Positions 17,765 through 29,453 of a DNA stretch of 64,000 bases are shown in pieces; the stretch's first letter is position 1, and every line of letters begins with the position of its first letter. A program made the translations under genes and the position numbers. The notes below the pieces were generated by a model. The model was not told where the DNA came from, did no database searches, and saw only the letters and a list, made by a program, of their open reading frames with translations. The stretch is from Ancylomarina subtilis. GTDB taxonomy: Bacteria; Bacteroidota; Bacteroidia; Bacteroidales; Marinifilaceae. The stretch covers positions 1,987,781-2,051,780 of the forward strand of contig NZ_SHKN01000001.1 of the NCBI RefSeq assembly GCF_004217115.1, in the 5' to 3' direction.

Positions 17765-19453
17765 TTAATCAGCCAGTAATTTTTTGTATCGAATACGCTT
17801 AGGCCCTTCATCGCCCAGTCGTTTCTTTTTATTAATCTCGTAATCGCTGTACCCCCCTTCGAAGAAATGCACATGCGAGTCGCCTTCAAAAGCCAGAATA
17901 TGGGTTGCAATTCGATCGAGAAACCAACGGTCGTGAGAAATAACCACGGCACAACCTGCAAAGCTTTCCAAACCTTCTTCAAGAGCACGAAGCGTGTTTA
18001 CATCAATATCATTGGTTGGCTCATCCAGTAGCAGCACGTTGGCTTCTTCTTTTAGCGTTAAAGCCAGGTGCAAGCGATTACGCTCACCACCGGAAAGCAC
18101 ACCACATTTCTTTTCCTGATCGGCTCCGGTAAAGTTAAAGCGGCCCACATAAGCACGGGCGTTGATGGTTCGTCCGCCAACATTAATTAAATCGCCACCA
18201 CCTGAAATCACTTCGTAAACCGATTTCTCAGGATCGATCTCGGCATGTTGCTGATCAACGTAACCCACTTTCACGGTTTCACCCACCTCGAAAGTTCCCT
18301 TATCAGGTTGCTCAAGTCCCATAATCATTCTGAACAGAGTGGTTTTACCTGCCCCATTAGGACCAATCACACCCACAATACCTGCTGGTGGCAATTCGAA
18401 CTCCAAATCTTCGTATAAAAGTTTTGAATCGAAACCTTTTGATACACCCTGCACCTGAATCACCTTGTTCCCCAAACGAGGACCATTAGGAATGAAGATC
18501 TCCAGCTTTTCTTCCTTTTGCTTTAAATCTTCGTTCATCATATTATCGTAGGCATTCAAACGCGCCTTGTTTTTTGCCTGGCGTGCTTTAGGTGCCATAC
18601 GCACCCACTCCAACTCGCGTTCAAGTGTTTTACGGCGCTTACTAGCCGTTTTCTCTTCCATGGCCATACGTTGGGTCTTCTGATCCAACCACGAACTGTA
18701 ATTCCCTTTCCATGGAATTCCTTCCCCACGGTCAAGTTCAAGAATCCATCCCGCAACATTATCCAGGAAGTAACGGTCGTGAGTGATACTGATAACGGTT
18801 CCTTTATACTGCGCCAGGTGTTGCTCCAGCCATTCTACGGATTCAGCATCCAGGTGGTTAGTGGGCTCATCAAGCAATAGGATATCCGGCTCCTGTAACA
18901 ACAAACGACAAAGGGCAACACGTCGTCGCTCTCCTCCTGACAAATGCTTAACCAAAGCATCTCCTTCAGGGCAACGCAAAGCATCCATGGCGCGCTCCAG
19001 CTTGGTATCCAGATTCCAGGCATCGAAATGATCAATCTTCTCTTGTAGATCAGCTTGTTCATCCATGACAGCTTGCATCTTGTCCGGATCTTCCAATACA
19101 TCAGGATCAGCAAACTTCAGATTAACCGCTTCATAAGCTGCCAGGCAATCAACAATTTCCTGAACCCCTTCTTCAACAATTTCTCTTACGGTTTTAGCAT
19201 CGTCCAATTCGGGTTCCTGAGCCAGGTAACCAATGTTGTGATCTTTCGACCAAACCACATGCCCATCAAACGAAGGTTCGATACCCGCTATAATTTTTAG
19301 CAAAGTAGATTTACCTGAACCATTTAAACCGATGATACCAATCTTTGCTCCGTAAAAGAAAGAAAGGTTGATATTATTCAATACTTTTTTCTGAGATGAA
19401 AAGGTTTTGCTCACCCGATCCATCGAAAAGATAATCTTCTTATCGTCTGCCAT
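17765..19453 (-). CDS. ettA: Energy-dependent translational throttle protein (ABC-F)
   Basis: The 562-residue protein has two ATP-binding cassettes and no membrane segments, which defines ABC-F. Walker A motifs are GLNGSGKST and GPNGAGKTT; signatures are LSGGERRRVALC and LSGGERNRLHLA; Walker B segments are DILLLDEPTNHLD and VLLLDEPTNDID. The linker with TASKRRKTLERELEWVRMAPKARQAKNKARL matches EttA, which gates ribosome entry into elongation according to ATP/ADP. The short arm and interlinker length favour EttA over antibiotic-resistance ABC-F proteins. Confidence 0.93.
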   Translation of the reverse strand: MADDKKIIFSMDRVSKTFSSQKKVLNNINLSFFYGAKIGIIGLNGSGKSTLLKIIAGIEPSFDGHVVWSKDHNIGYLAQEPELDDAKTVREIVEEGVQEIVDCLAAYEAVNLKFADPDVLEDPDKMQAVMDEQADLQEKIDHFDAWNLDTKLERAMDALRCPEGDALVKHLSGGERRRVALCRLLLQEPDILLLDEPTNHLDAESVEWLEQHLAQYKGTVISITHDRYFLDNVAGWILELDRGEGIPWKGNYSSWLDQKTQRMAMEEKTASKRRKTLERELEWVRMAPKARQAKNKARLNAYDNMMNEDLKQKEEKLEIFIPNGPRLGNKVIQVQGVSKGFDSKLLYEDLEFELPPAGIVGVIGPNGAGKTTLFRMIMGLEQPDKGTFEVGETVKVGYVDQQHAEIDPEKSVYEVISGGGDLINVGGRTINARAYVGRFNFTGADQEKKCGVLSGGERNRLHLALTLKEEANVLLLDEPTNDIDVNTLRALEEGLESFAGCAVVISHDRWFLDRIATHILAFEGDSHVHFFEGGYSDYEINKKKRLGDEGPKRIRYKKLLAD

Positions 19454-19543
19454 TTATTTATTATTTATCACTATTTCAAGATTTAAATCAATTGATAATG
19501 AAAATCAAACCCTATCGTTGGCAATTCATTAATCAATCTCACA

Positions 19544-19574
19544 CAAAAATAAAAAAACAAATGAAGCGATCAAT
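19544..19574 (-). promoter_or_regulatory. Candidate promoter of ettA
   Basis: On the minus strand, TATTTTTG (19544-19551) fits the -7 box TAnnTTTG, and ATTG lies 19 bp upstream at the -33 position. It is about 90 bp before the ettA start. Pattern match only. Confidence 0.4.
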
Positions 19575-19753
19575 TCCCAAAGGCTGATAGAAATCGTAAA
19601 TTAGAAGAATATTTAGTCAAAGGGAACGAAAGCGTTTGAAATAATATTATGAAAATATTTTAGTGAATAAGATTTTAAATTATCATATAAATTCCTAATT
19701 TTAGTCTGTAATCAGTCTAAAACTAATTTCTAACTCGGCTATTTAAAATATAT

Positions 19754-20212
19754 ATGGAAAAAATCGAACGTGTTTGTTGGGAAGAAAATATCGATTCTTG
19801 TACTGTCGTTAAAACGGAGCTAGAAAAAAGAAATATTCCAATGAAGGAAGCTAAAATCTTGTTAGTAGAAGATAAGATTAGCAATAGAAAGACGATTGAA
19901 ATTTATTTAAGATCGAGAGTCGGAAAAGTCGAAGTCGCAGAAAATGGCAAAGAAGCCGTTGAGATGTTTACCGAGAACAAATACGATATGATCCTAATGG
20001 ATATACAAATGCCAATTATGGGAGGTATTGAAGCAGCTCAACACATTAGAGAAATAGAAGCTGACAGGGATTACCGTGTGCCTATCATTGCATTTAGTGC
20101 CAACTACTTTTCATCGGACAAGGAAACATCTATTGAAGTAGGTATGGATGCATATATTTCTAAGCCATTTCAATCGAAAACACTTTTTAATTTGATGGAA
20201 GAATATATCTAA
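19754..20212 (+). CDS. Single-domain response regulator
   Basis: The 152-residue product is a receiver domain without an output domain. Seen are VEDKISNR (acidic pocket), the phosphoacceptor Asp in DMILMDIQMPIMGG, the switch Ser in IIAFSAN and the Lys in YISKPF. The first 30 residues are an extension; a Met at 19841 just before KEAKILLVEDK is an alternative start. Stand-alone receivers like this usually act in phosphorelays with hybrid kinases; no kinase is nearby, so the partner is unknown. Confidence 0.85.
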   Translation: MEKIERVCWEENIDSCTVVKTELEKRNIPMKEAKILLVEDKISNRKTIEIYLRSRVGKVEVAENGKEAVEMFTENKYDMILMDIQMPIMGGIEAAQHIREIEADRDYRVPIIAFSANYFSSDKETSIEVGMDAYISKPFQSKTLFNLMEEYI

Positions 20213-20233
20213 GATATTTCTACACTATAACGC

Positions 20234-20264
20234 AAAAAAAAGGAGCCTTAAGGCTCCTTTTTTT
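20234..20264. terminator. Bidirectional terminator between the response regulator and eno
   Basis: An A8-GGAGCC-TT / AA-GGCTCC-T7 palindrome between two convergent genes can terminate in both directions. Confidence 0.92.
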
Positions 20265-20285
20265 ATATATTCAGTGTGCTACAAA

Positions 20286-21572
<1,287 letters not shown>

Positions 21573-21717
21573 TTACGGTATTAAAAATTATAATAGTAAT
21601 GATAGTATCTTATTTATTATCAATCCTAAAGTTCACCAATTTAAACCACTTATGCATAAAATATTGATAAAAATTATCGTGGAATCTATGCAAACGTTAG
21701 CAAAATCTTTAGGGCAC

Positions 21718-21748
21718 TAAAAAAGGGATAAAGCTTAACTTTATCCCT
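21718..21748 (-). terminator. Terminator of the ribosomal supercluster
   Basis: AGGGATAAAG / CTTTATCCCT arms (10 bp) with a 5-nt loop are followed on the minus strand by a T6 run. It lies 22 bp after the rplQ stop and ends the rpsL-to-rplQ run. Confidence 0.88.
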
Positions 21749-21770
21749 CTTGTTATATGAAAAGCTTAGA

Positions 21771-22256
21771 TTACTCTTCGCCTTTTTCTTCTGTAGCTTC
21801 TGGAGCTTCAACTTCAGCAGGAGCATCAGCTTTCTTAGTGCTTTTTCTTCTACGAGTTGTTTTCTTAGCTTCAGCTTTTTTCTCAGATACATAAGTCTCG
21901 TTGTAATCTACTAGCTCAATAATACACATTTCTGCGTTATCGCCTAAACGATTACCAGTTTTAAGAATACGAGTATAACCTCCGTTACGAGTCGCAACCT
22001 TAACTGAAACTTCTCTGAATAACTCAGTAACGGCTTCTTTTTGCTTTAAGTAGCTAAAAACAACACGTCTTGAGTGAGTAGTATCTTCCTTACTCTTAGT
22101 AATCAATGGCTCTACATACATTTTTAAAGCCTTAGCTTTAGCAGTAGTTGTACTGATTCTTTTGTGTAAGATTAAAGAAGACGCCATATTTGAAAGCATA
22201 GCCTTTCTGTGGGCAGCTTTTCTTCCTAGGTGATTGAATCTTTTTCTATGTCTCAT
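21771..22256 (-). CDS. rplQ: 50S ribosomal protein L17
   Basis: Residues 1-120 match L17 ([29 protein letters not shown]). The protein is 161 residues because of a lysine- then glutamate-rich tail (about 125-161, ending ATEEKGEE) absent from the E. coli protein and common in Bacteroidota. Last gene of the cluster, 6 bp after rpoA. Confidence 0.96.
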   Translation of the reverse strand: MRHRKRFNHLGRKAAHRKAMLSNMASSLILHKRISTTTAKAKALKMYVEPLITKSKEDTTHSRRVVFSYLKQKEAVTELFREVSVKVATRNGGYTRILKTGNRLGDNAEMCIIELVDYNETYVSEKKAEAKKTTRRRKSTKKADAPAEVEAPEATEEKGEE

Positions 22257-22262
22257 TTTACC

Positions 22263-23255
22263 TTATTCCTTATCTAATTTATACTTAGAAATATCCATAC
22301 CGAAAGTAAGATTCAATGACTCTAATAGGTCATCTAACTCGGTTAAGGATTTCTTACCAAAGTTTCTAAATTTCAATAGGTCGTTTCTGTTGAATTGAAC
22401 AAGTTCTCCTAATGTATCTACATCAGCAGCTTTCAAGCAATTCAATGCTCTAACAGAAAGATCCATATCTACCAATTTAGTTTTAAGAAGTTGGCGCATA
22501 TGCAATACTTCTTCATCAAACTCTTCGTTTGCAAACTTCTCATCAGTGTCAAGAGTAATCTTTTCATCTGAGAATAGCATGAAGTGATAAATCAGAATTT
22601 TAGCCGCTTCTTTCAACGCTTCTTTTGGATGAATAGAACCATCAGTTGTAATTTCAAAAACTAATTTTTCGTAATCAGTTTTTTGCTCTACACGGTAATT
22701 CTCAACATCAAACTTAACGTTCTTAATTGGTGTGTGAATAGCATCAATTGGAATGACTCCAAACTCAGCATCTACGGGTTTATTCTCTACAGAAGGAATA
22801 TAACCACGACCTTTATTGATAGTTAAATCCAATTGTAATTTGGCAGAGCTATCCATTCTGCAAATCACAAGTTCTGGATTCAACACTTCGAAACCGGTTA
22901 GGAACTTGTTAATATCGCCTGCTGTAAAAGTTTCTTGATCCGAAATGGTAACAGTTACCAACTCGCTGTCAACTTCTTCAACTTTTTGTTTAAACCGAAC
23001 TTGTTTTAAGTTCAGGATCATTTCGGTTACATCCTCAATAATACCTGGTACTGTAGAGAACTCATGATCAACACCCTGAATTTTGATAGTAGTAATTGCA
23101 TACCCCTCAAGAGAAGAAAGTAAAATTCTTCTTAAGGCGTTACCAATTGTAATACCATATCCAGGCTCTAATGGACGAAATTCGAATTTTCCGAATCTAT
23201 CGTCTGCGTCGAGCATAATAACTTTGTCCGGTTTTTGGAAAGCTAATATTGCCAT
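22263..23255 (-). CDS. rpoA: RNA polymerase subunit alpha
   Basis: The 330-residue subunit dimerises to start polymerase assembly. The N-terminal domain has [32 protein letters not shown]; the C-terminal domain (about 250-320; [40 protein letters not shown]) binds upstream DNA and activators. Standard position between rpsD and rplQ. Confidence 0.98.
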   Translation of the reverse strand: MAILAFQKPDKVIMLDADDRFGKFEFRPLEPGYGITIGNALRRILLSSLEGYAITTIKIQGVDHEFSTVPGIIEDVTEMILNLKQVRFKQKVEEVDSELVTVTISDQETFTAGDINKFLTGFEVLNPELVICRMDSSAKLQLDLTINKGRGYIPSVENKPVDAEFGVIPIDAIHTPIKNVKFDVENYRVEQKTDYEKLVFEITTDGSIHPKEALKEAAKILIYHFMLFSDEKITLDTDEKFANEEFDEEVLHMRQLLKTKLVDMDLSVRALNCLKAADVDTLGELVQFNRNDLLKFRNFGKKSLTELDDLLESLNLTFGMDISKYKLDKE

Positions 23256-23275
23256 AAAATATTGATTAACTATTT

Positions 23276-23884
23276 TTATTTAGAATACAATTCAACGATT
23301 AACTGCTCCTTGATGTTCTCAGGAATTTCAGTTCTTTCTGGAATGTTTAAAAACTTACCGCTTAGTGAAGTTTGATCCCATTCCAACCAAGATGCTTGGT
23401 TGTATCTTGCAGTAGATAAAGAATCGGTAATAGCAATTAAAGACTTCGATTTTTCACGAACTCCTACGATATCCCCGGCTTTTACTGAAAATGAAGCGAT
23501 ATTACAAACCTGACCGTTCACAGTAATGTGTTTATGGCTAACCAACTGACGTGCAGCTGATCTTGTTGGAGCAACACCTAATCTGTAAACAACGTTGTCT
23601 AAACGACACTCTAGGAGTTGTAACAATACCTCACCAGTAATACCCTTACTTCTTGCGGCCTTTTTAAATAAGTTAGAGAATTGCTTTTCCAATACACCGT
23701 AAGTGTATTTTACTTTTTGCTTCTCTTTCAACTGAACCCCGTATTCAGACATCTTAGATCTTCTACGGCTATTACCGTGCTGTCCTGGAGGGTAGTTTTT
23801 ATTTTCAAATGCCTTGTCAGGTCCAAAAATTGGCTCTCCAAATTTTCTAGCAATTTTACTCTTTGGTCCTATATATCTAGCCAT
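23276..23884 (-). CDS. rpsD: 30S ribosomal protein S4
   Basis: The 202-residue protein begins [21 protein letters not shown] and has the S4 RNA-binding domain ([32 protein letters not shown]). It is of the zinc-free type: no N-terminal Cys cluster is visible. It is a primary 16S rRNA binder and in many bacteria represses its own operon. A 123-bp gap separates it from rpsK. Confidence 0.97.
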   Translation of the reverse strand: MARYIGPKSKIARKFGEPIFGPDKAFENKNYPPGQHGNSRRRSKMSEYGVQLKEKQKVKYTYGVLEKQFSNLFKKAARSKGITGEVLLQLLECRLDNVVYRLGVAPTRSAARQLVSHKHITVNGQVCNIASFSVKAGDIVGVREKSKSLIAITDSLSTARYNQASWLEWDQTSLSGKFLNIPERTEIPENIKEQLIVELYSK

Positions 23885-24007
23885 CTCTTATTAAATTTAA
23901 TTTTTACGTTAAGTGACTTAAAAAGTTATCGGTTTTAAAAAGTGCCGCTGTTCTTGAGAGGATATCAAAAGAAAAAAAAACCGAACAAAATTTAAGTTGA
24001 ATTTTAA

Positions 24008-24397
24008 TTATACTCTACGTCTTTTTGGAGGTCTACAACCATTATGTGGTAGTGGAGTAACATCGATGATTTCTGCGATATCAATTCCGCAAGCATTTAC
24101 TGCACGGATAGCAGATTCACGTCCGTTACCTGGACCTTTAACGTATACTTTAACTTTTCTCAAACCTAGGTCATGAGCTACTTTAGCACAATCGGTTGCC
24201 GCTTGTTGAGCAGCATATGGAGTGTTCTTCTTAGAACCTCTAAATCCCATTTTACCGGCCGATGACCAAGAAATAACCTGACCACTGTTATTGGTCATTG
24301 AGATAATAATGTTGTTGAATGATGAGTGGATGTGCACTTGTCCTAGTGCTTCAACCTTCACAACTTTCTTTCTAACTGATACAGACTTCTTTGCCAT
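24008..24397 (-). CDS. rpsK: 30S ribosomal protein S11
   Basis: 129 residues, with the S11 core [44 protein letters not shown] and the basic end [12 protein letters not shown]. It lines the mRNA exit region of the platform. Ten bp after rpsM. Confidence 0.97.
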   Translation of the reverse strand: MAKKSVSVRKKVVKVEALGQVHIHSSFNNIIISMTNNSGQVISWSSAGKMGFRGSKKNTPYAAQQAATDCAKVAHDLGLRKVKVYVKGPGNGRESAIRAVNACGIDIAEIIDVTPLPHNGCRPPKRRRV

Positions 24398-24407
24398 AAC
24401 TTAACAA

Positions 24408-24785
24408 TTATTTAGTCGCTTTCTTTTTGTTTGCAACTGTTTTTCTCTTACCCTTTCTAGTACGGGAGTTGTTTTTAGTTCTCTGTCCACGTAAAGGTAA
24501 ACCAACACGATGACGAATACCACGATAGCAACCAATGTCCATCAAACGCTTAATGTTCAATTGATTTAGAGAACGTAATTCACCCTCTACCTTGAAGTTA
24601 GCATTAATAGCTTGACGAATTCTTCCTGCTTCATCATCTGTCCAGTCCTTAACTTTAGTATCGTAGCTAACACCAGCTTCATCAAGGATTTGTTTAGCGG
24701 CGCTTCTACCAATTCCAAAGATGTAAGTTAAACTAATAACTCCTCTTTTGTTTTGAGGCAAATCGACTCCAACAATTCTAGCCAT
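24408..24785 (-). CDS. rpsM: 30S ribosomal protein S13
   Basis: 125 residues, starting [26 protein letters not shown] with the helix-two-turn-helix and the [30 protein letters not shown] tail that contacts P-site tRNA and bridges to the large subunit. Confidence 0.97.
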   Translation of the reverse strand: MARIVGVDLPQNKRGVISLTYIFGIGRSAAKQILDEAGVSYDTKVKDWTDDEAGRIRQAINANFKVEGELRSLNQLNIKRLMDIGCYRGIRHRVGLPLRGQRTKNNSRTRKGKRKTVANKKKATK

Positions 24786-24818
24786 AAAATTTATTTATTT
24801 ATTTACAAGTTAACTTAA

Positions 24819-24935
24819 TTATCCTTGACGTTGTTTAAACTTAGGATTCTTTTTATTAATCACATACAAACGTCCTTTTCTTCTAACGATCTTACAATCT
24901 TCAGAACGTTTCTTTACAGATGCTCTTACCTTCAT
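24819..24935 (-). CDS. rpmJ: 50S ribosomal protein L36, zinc-free form
   Basis: A 38-residue ORF starting [20 protein letters not shown] and ending FKQRQG. It aligns with L36, but of the four zinc ligands (Cys, Cys, Cys, His) only one Cys (position 14) remains: the others are Ser, Asn and Phe. It is therefore a C-minus type that should not need zinc. It sits between infA and rpsM, the standard place. Confidence 0.93.
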   Translation of the reverse strand: MKVRASVKKRSEDCKIVRRKGRLYVINKKNPKFKQRQG

Positions 24936-24946
24936 TTTATCGAAAT

Positions 24947-25168
24947 TTAATTTTTGTATCTAAAAGTAATGCGCCCTTTAGTAAGATCGTATGGCGACAT
25001 TTCCACTTTAACCTTATCCCCAGGCAAGATCTTAATATAGTGCATTCTCATTTTCCCGGAGATATGAGCTGTAATCACATGTCCGTTCTCAAGTTCTACA
25101 CGAAACATTGCATTTGATAATGCTTCGGTAATGGTACCGTCTTGTTCTATTGAAGGCTGTTTAGCCAT
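24947..25168 (-). CDS. infA: Translation initiation factor IF-1
   Basis: 73 residues forming one S1/OB fold ([52 protein letters not shown]). It blocks the A site during initiation. The final RITFRYKN is usual. Between map and rpmJ, as in most Bacteroidota. Confidence 0.97.
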   Translation of the reverse strand: MAKQPSIEQDGTITEALSNAMFRVELENGHVITAHISGKMRMHYIKILPGDKVKVEMSPYDLTKGRITFRYKN

Positions 25169-25194
25169 AAGTAATAATTGTATTATATGTTATT

Positions 25195-25956
25195 TTATTC
25201 CTCAATAAATTCAAAACTGGACAGGATTTGAGCTTGTCCATTTCGTACCACCACAGTATGTTCGAAATGTGCAGAGGGTTGCCCGTCTGCTGTTACAATT
25301 GCCCAACCATCTTCATCCTGGTAGACTTCTTTTTTACCGAGATTTACCATTGGTTCAATCGCTATTACTAAGCCATTTCTCAATTTCAATCCCCGGTGTT
25401 GTTTACCAAAATTTGGAACCTGTGGATCTTCGTGCAAATCCTTACCAATTCCGTGTCCTACCATTTCTCTTACGACAGAAAAACCATGTTTTTCTGCATG
25501 TTTCTGAATGGCATAGCCGATGTCTCCCAAATGGTTTCCTTCGACTGCATTAGTTATGCCTTTATAAAGAGCTTCCTTAGTTACTTTTAGTAACGATTTA
25601 ATTTCAGGTTTTACCTCCCCTACGCTGAAAGTGTATGCTGAATCGCCATAAAAACCATTTAACAACACACCACAATCGCAAGATAAAATATCCCCTTCTT
25701 TCAACTCATAGAAAGACGGAATACCATGCACAACTTGCTTGCCAACTGACATGCAAAGAGTGTTTGGAAATCCATCGTAACCAAGAAATCCTGGCTGTCC
25801 GCCATTATCTCTTATATATTCTTCTGCAATTTGATCTAACTTTAGAGTCGATATGCCGGGGCATATTCTCTTTGAGATTTCCCCAAGAGTCTTGGCCACC
25901 AGCATGTTACTCTCTTTAAGTAACGCTATCTCCTCCTCAGTCTTGTAAAAAATCAT
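25195..25956 (-). CDS. map: Methionine aminopeptidase, type I
   Basis: The 253-residue enzyme removes the initiator Met from nascent proteins. The metal ligands are visible in DCGVLLNGFYGDSAYTF (two Asp), the His in GHGIGKDLHEDP, the Glu in IAIEPMVNLG and the Glu in HFEHTVVV. It lies between secY and infA; adk, found here in many other phyla, is absent. Confidence 0.96.
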   Translation of the reverse strand: MIFYKTEEEIALLKESNMLVAKTLGEISKRICPGISTLKLDQIAEEYIRDNGGQPGFLGYDGFPNTLCMSVGKQVVHGIPSFYELKEGDILSCDCGVLLNGFYGDSAYTFSVGEVKPEIKSLLKVTKEALYKGITNAVEGNHLGDIGYAIQKHAEKHGFSVVREMVGHGIGKDLHEDPQVPNFGKQHRGLKLRNGLVIAIEPMVNLGKKEVYQDEDGWAIVTADGQPSAHFEHTVVVRNGQAQILSSFEFIEE

Positions 25957-25979
25957 TTTGCAAAGAAAGCAAAAATATT

Positions 25980-27323
25980 TTAATAAGCAGCAGCTCCCGC
26001 CGGAGATTTGCCTTTTATTCTTCCAGACTTCATCAAACCGTCATAGTGACGCATCAATAAATGACTCTCGATTTGTTGCAGAGTATCTAAAACAACACCT
26101 ACTAAAATCAATAATGAAGTCCCTCCGAAGAATTGAGCAAAACCACTATTTATACCACCCAACATTGCAAAGGCAGGCATAATTGCAACCCAACCTAAGA
26201 ATAGAGATCCCGGTAAAGTGATACGAGACATTACAGTATCTAAGAAATCAATGGTTTTCTTTCCTGGTTTAATACCTGGAATAAAACCACCATTCTTTTT
26301 CATATCCTCAGCCATTTGCGTTGGATTAACTGTAATTGCAGTATAAAAATAAGTAAACAACACAATCATTACAAAGAACAAAGCATTGTAATAAAATCCT
26401 GTATAGTTACTCAAAGCAGCAGCTACTCCTGATAATGAATCAGAACTCGCGTAGTTCACAAATGCCATTGGCAAGAACATAATAGCCTGAGCAAAGATGA
26501 TTGGCATTACACCAGCTGCATTCACTTTTAAAGGAATGTACTGACGAACACCACCATACTGTTTGTTACCAACAATACGCTTAGCATATTGTACTGGAAT
26601 CTTTCTTGTTCCTTGTACTAACAAAATTGTCAGTGCAAATACAACAAACAAAATCACAATTTCAAGTACAAGTAGAATTAATCCACCACCTTGTCCTTCT
26701 AATCTTGATCCAAGTTCAGCGAAAAAGTTAAAAGGCAAACGCGCAATAATACCAATCATGATGATGATAGAAATACCGTTACCAATTCCCTTATCAGTAA
26801 TCTTTTCACCCAACCACATGATAAACATGGATCCGGCTGCAAGAATAGCTACTGAAGATGCTGTAAAGAACCAGCCTTTCAAAATGAAAGCCGTCTCAGG
26901 CAATTGCGAATGTAGGTTTAATAAATATCCTGGTGCTTGAAGAACAAGGATGACAACAGTTAAATAACGTGTAATCTGATTGACTTTACGTTGACCACTC
27001 TCACCTTCTTTTTGTAAACGTTGAAAGTAAGGAACAGCTATTCCCATCAACTGAATAACGATGGATGCAGAAATGTATGGCATGATACCAAGGGCAAAAA
27101 TTGAGGCATTCGAGAATGCACCCCCTGAAAACATATCCAACAAACCTAAAACACCGTCTTTAGTTTGAGATTTTAACGCGCCTAAGTGAGCTGGGTCTAT
27201 CCCCGGCAACACGATCATGGTTCCTAAACGGTAAACCAATAGAAGAGCTAAAGTTGTTAAGATTCTTGATCTTAAATCTTCAATCTTCCAGATGTTCTTC
27301 AATGTATCTATTAAACCTTTCAT
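25980..27323 (-). CDS. secY: Preprotein translocase subunit SecY
   Basis: The 447-residue protein has ten hydrophobic segments and forms the protein-conducting channel of the inner membrane. Visible are LVYRLGTMIVLPGID near the first helix, the plug region GVLGLLDMFSGGAF, the GIGNGISIIIM helix and the conserved cytoplasmic loop with RKIPVQYAKR. It follows rplO by 9 bp in the spc order. Confidence 0.97.
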   Translation of the reverse strand: MKGLIDTLKNIWKIEDLRSRILTTLALLLVYRLGTMIVLPGIDPAHLGALKSQTKDGVLGLLDMFSGGAFSNASIFALGIMPYISASIVIQLMGIAVPYFQRLQKEGESGQRKVNQITRYLTVVILVLQAPGYLLNLHSQLPETAFILKGWFFTASSVAILAAGSMFIMWLGEKITDKGIGNGISIIIMIGIIARLPFNFFAELGSRLEGQGGGLILLVLEIVILFVVFALTILLVQGTRKIPVQYAKRIVGNKQYGGVRQYIPLKVNAAGVMPIIFAQAIMFLPMAFVNYASSDSLSGVAAALSNYTGFYYNALFFVMIVLFTYFYTAITVNPTQMAEDMKKNGGFIPGIKPGKKTIDFLDTVMSRITLPGSLFLGWVAIMPAFAMLGGINSGFAQFFGGTSLLILVGVVLDTLQQIESHLLMRHYDGLMKSGRIKGKSPAGAAAY

Positions 27324-27332
27324 TATCTAATC

Positions 27333-27779
27333 TTACAATTTAACAACAGTTCCTTCTACTGCTTCAATCGCTGATTGAGCAGATTTCGAGAACGCATGAG
27401 CTTTAACTTCAAGCTTAGCAGATAAAACACCATTACCTAAAACTTTGATTTTGTCATTTTTGCCACACATTCCTGCGTTAACTAAAACTTCAACATCAAT
27501 AGTAGTAAGGTTGTTTTTCTCAGCTAAAACTTGCAATACTTCAACATTAATAGCTTTGTACTCAACTCTATTAATGTTCTTAAATCCAAACTTAGGTACT
27601 CTTCGTTGTAAAGGCATTTGACCACCTTCGAAACCAACTTTTTTAGAGTATCCAGATCTTGACTTTGCACCTTTATGTCCTCTGGTTGAGGTACCACCTC
27701 TACCAGATCCTTGTCCGCGACCTATTCTTTTAGTTGTCTTAACAGAACCAGCTGCGGGTTTTAAGTTACTTAAGTCCAT
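27333..27779 (-). CDS. rplO: 50S ribosomal protein L15
   Basis: 148 residues; MDLSNLKPAAGSVKTTKRIGRGQGSGRGGTSTRGHKGAKSRSG is the glycine/arginine-rich N-terminal extension that penetrates 23S rRNA. Between rpmD and secY. Confidence 0.97.
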   Translation of the reverse strand: MDLSNLKPAAGSVKTTKRIGRGQGSGRGGTSTRGHKGAKSRSGYSKKVGFEGGQMPLQRRVPKFGFKNINRVEYKAINVEVLQVLAEKNNLTTIDVEVLVNAGMCGKNDKIKVLGNGVLSAKLEVKAHAFSKSAQSAIEAVEGTVVKL

Positions 27780-27804
27780 AATATATATATGCTATTAACA
27801 ATTA

Positions 27805-27981
27805 TTATTCTTCAACGGTAACTAGGTGACTTACCTTTGCAACCATTCCTTTAATTTGAGGTGTAGCCTCATGCTCAACAGTACCATTGATCTTTTTCAA
27901 TCCCAATGCTTCTAAGGTTTTCTTTTGGCGAGCACTACTCCCAATTTTACTCTTAACTTGGGTAATTTTAATCTTAGCCAT
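27805..27981 (-). CDS. rpmD: 50S ribosomal protein L30
   Basis: A 58-residue ORF starting [20 protein letters not shown] and ending VSHLVTVEE matches L30. It fills the gap between rpsE and rplO, its standard position. Spacing to rpsE is 10 bp. Confidence 0.95.
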   Translation of the reverse strand: MAKIKITQVKSKIGSSARQKKTLEALGLKKINGTVEHEATPQIKGMVAKVSHLVTVEE

Positions 27982-27991
27982 TTCCTTTAGT

Positions 27992-28501
27992 TTAACCGTT
28001 AAACACTTTATCTAATGAAACACCTCTATGATCAGCTACAGTATGTGCATCTCTCAATTCAGCAAGAGCTGCAATAGTAGCTTTCACAAGGTTGTGAGGG
28101 TTAGATGATCCTTTTGACTTTGCAAGTACATCAGTTACACCAACACTCTCAAGTACGGCACGCATTGCACCACCAGCTTTTACCCCGGTACCATGAGAAG
28201 CAGGCTTAATGAAAACCTCTGCTCCACCAAAACGTGCAAGTTGCTCGTGAGGAATAGTTCCTTTAAGGACTGGTACCTTAATAAGATTTTTCTTGGCAGC
28301 GTCAATACCTTTTGAAATTGCAGTAGTAACCTCGTTAGCTTTTCCAAGCCCCCAACCTACTAATCCATTCTCGTTTCCAACAACAACAATTGCTGAAAAG
28401 CTAAAAGTACGTCCACCTTTTGTTACTTTAGTAACACGGTTAATAGCAACCAGTTTATCCTTAAGTTCTGCGTCGCTAGTCTTAATATTCTTCTCTGCCA
28501 T
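27992..28501 (-). CDS. rpsE: 30S ribosomal protein S5
   Basis: 169 residues with the double-stranded RNA-binding fold ([37 protein letters not shown]) and the C-terminal domain ([39 protein letters not shown]). It supports decoding fidelity; mutations in the early loop give spectinomycin resistance in other species. Confidence 0.97.
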   Translation of the reverse strand: MAEKNIKTSDAELKDKLVAINRVTKVTKGGRTFSFSAIVVVGNENGLVGWGLGKANEVTTAISKGIDAAKKNLIKVPVLKGTIPHEQLARFGGAEVFIKPASHGTGVKAGGAMRAVLESVGVTDVLAKSKGSSNPHNLVKATIAALAELRDAHTVADHRGVSLDKVFNG

Positions 28502-28506
28502 AATTC

Positions 28507-28863
28507 TTAAAATTTAAGGCCACCTTTACGAGCAGCGTCCGCTAAAGATTTAATTCTACCATGGTATAAGTAACCATTTCTATCAAATACTACTTCAGAA
28601 ATACCTGCAGTTGCAGCTTTCTCAGCAATTGCTTGCCCTACGAATTCTGCTTGCTCTGTTTTAGAACCATTCTTCTCAGTAATTTCTTTTACTAGAGATG
28701 AAGTTGATACTAAAGTCTTTCCAGTAATATCATCTATAATCTGTACTGAAATCTGCTTATTTGAACGAAAAACTGACATTCTTGGTCTTTCGGCAGTTCC
28801 AGAAATTGACTTACGAACTCTTCTTTTAATTCTAAGTCTTCTTTCGCGCTTAGTTAAAGCCAT
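28507..28863 (-). CDS. rplR: 50S ribosomal protein L18
   Basis: 118 residues, [45 protein letters not shown], the L18 pattern. It binds 5S rRNA. Five bp before rpsE. Confidence 0.97.
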   Translation of the reverse strand: MALTKRERRLRIKRRVRKSISGTAERPRMSVFRSNKQISVQIIDDITGKTLVSTSSLVKEITEKNGSKTEQAEFVGQAIAEKAATAGISEVVFDRNGYLYHGRIKSLADAARKGGLKF

Positions 28864-28881
28864 AATTTACTGTTTTAGAAA

Positions 28882-29436
28882 TTATTTACCCGCAGATTTA
28901 CCAGCTTTTCTTCTTAGCTGCTCTCCAACAAATTTAACACCTTTTCCTTTATACGGCTCAGGTTTTCTGAAAGAACGAATCTTTGCAGCAACCTGTCCAA
29001 TCAATTGCTTATCGCAACTCTCAAGAGTAATAATTGGATTTGCACGTTTGTCGGTAACAGCTTCCACTTTTACCTCTGGTGCAATTTCCATATGAATCAA
29101 GTGAGAGTAACCTAAAGCCAACTCCAAGATCTGTCCGTTAGAAGTCGCACGATAACCAACACCTACAAGCTCTTGCTTAGTTGTATATCCTTCAGAAACA
29201 CCAACAACCATGTTGTTGATTAATGAACGATAAAGACCATGCATTGCTTTATGAGGTTTTTGATCAGTTGGACGCTCTAGAACGATAGAGTTATCTTCAA
29301 CAGTTACTTTGATTTCAGGATTAACCTGTTGGGTTAATTCACCTTTAGGCCCTTTAACCACTACTGAATTATCTTTATTTACCTTTACTTCAACTCCGGC
29401 AGGCAAAACGATAGGTGATTTTCCAATTCTTGACAT
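28882..29436 (-). CDS. rplF: 50S ribosomal protein L6
   Basis: The start at 29436 (MSRIGKSPIVLPAGVEV) is chosen over an upstream in-frame Met at 29469 because a strong GGGAGG Shine-Dalgarno lies just before it and the extra residues would overlap rpsH. This gives 184 residues, normal for L6, with the terminal GEQLRRKAGKSAGK. It sits near the GTPase centre. Confidence 0.96.
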   Translation of the reverse strand: MSRIGKSPIVLPAGVEVKVNKDNSVVVKGPKGELTQQVNPEIKVTVEDNSIVLERPTDQKPHKAMHGLYRSLINNMVVGVSEGYTTKQELVGVGYRATSNGQILELALGYSHLIHMEIAPEVKVEAVTDKRANPIITLESCDKQLIGQVAAKIRSFRKPEPYKGKGVKFVGEQLRRKAGKSAGK

Positions 29437-29453
29437 CTTTTTTCCTCCCTTTA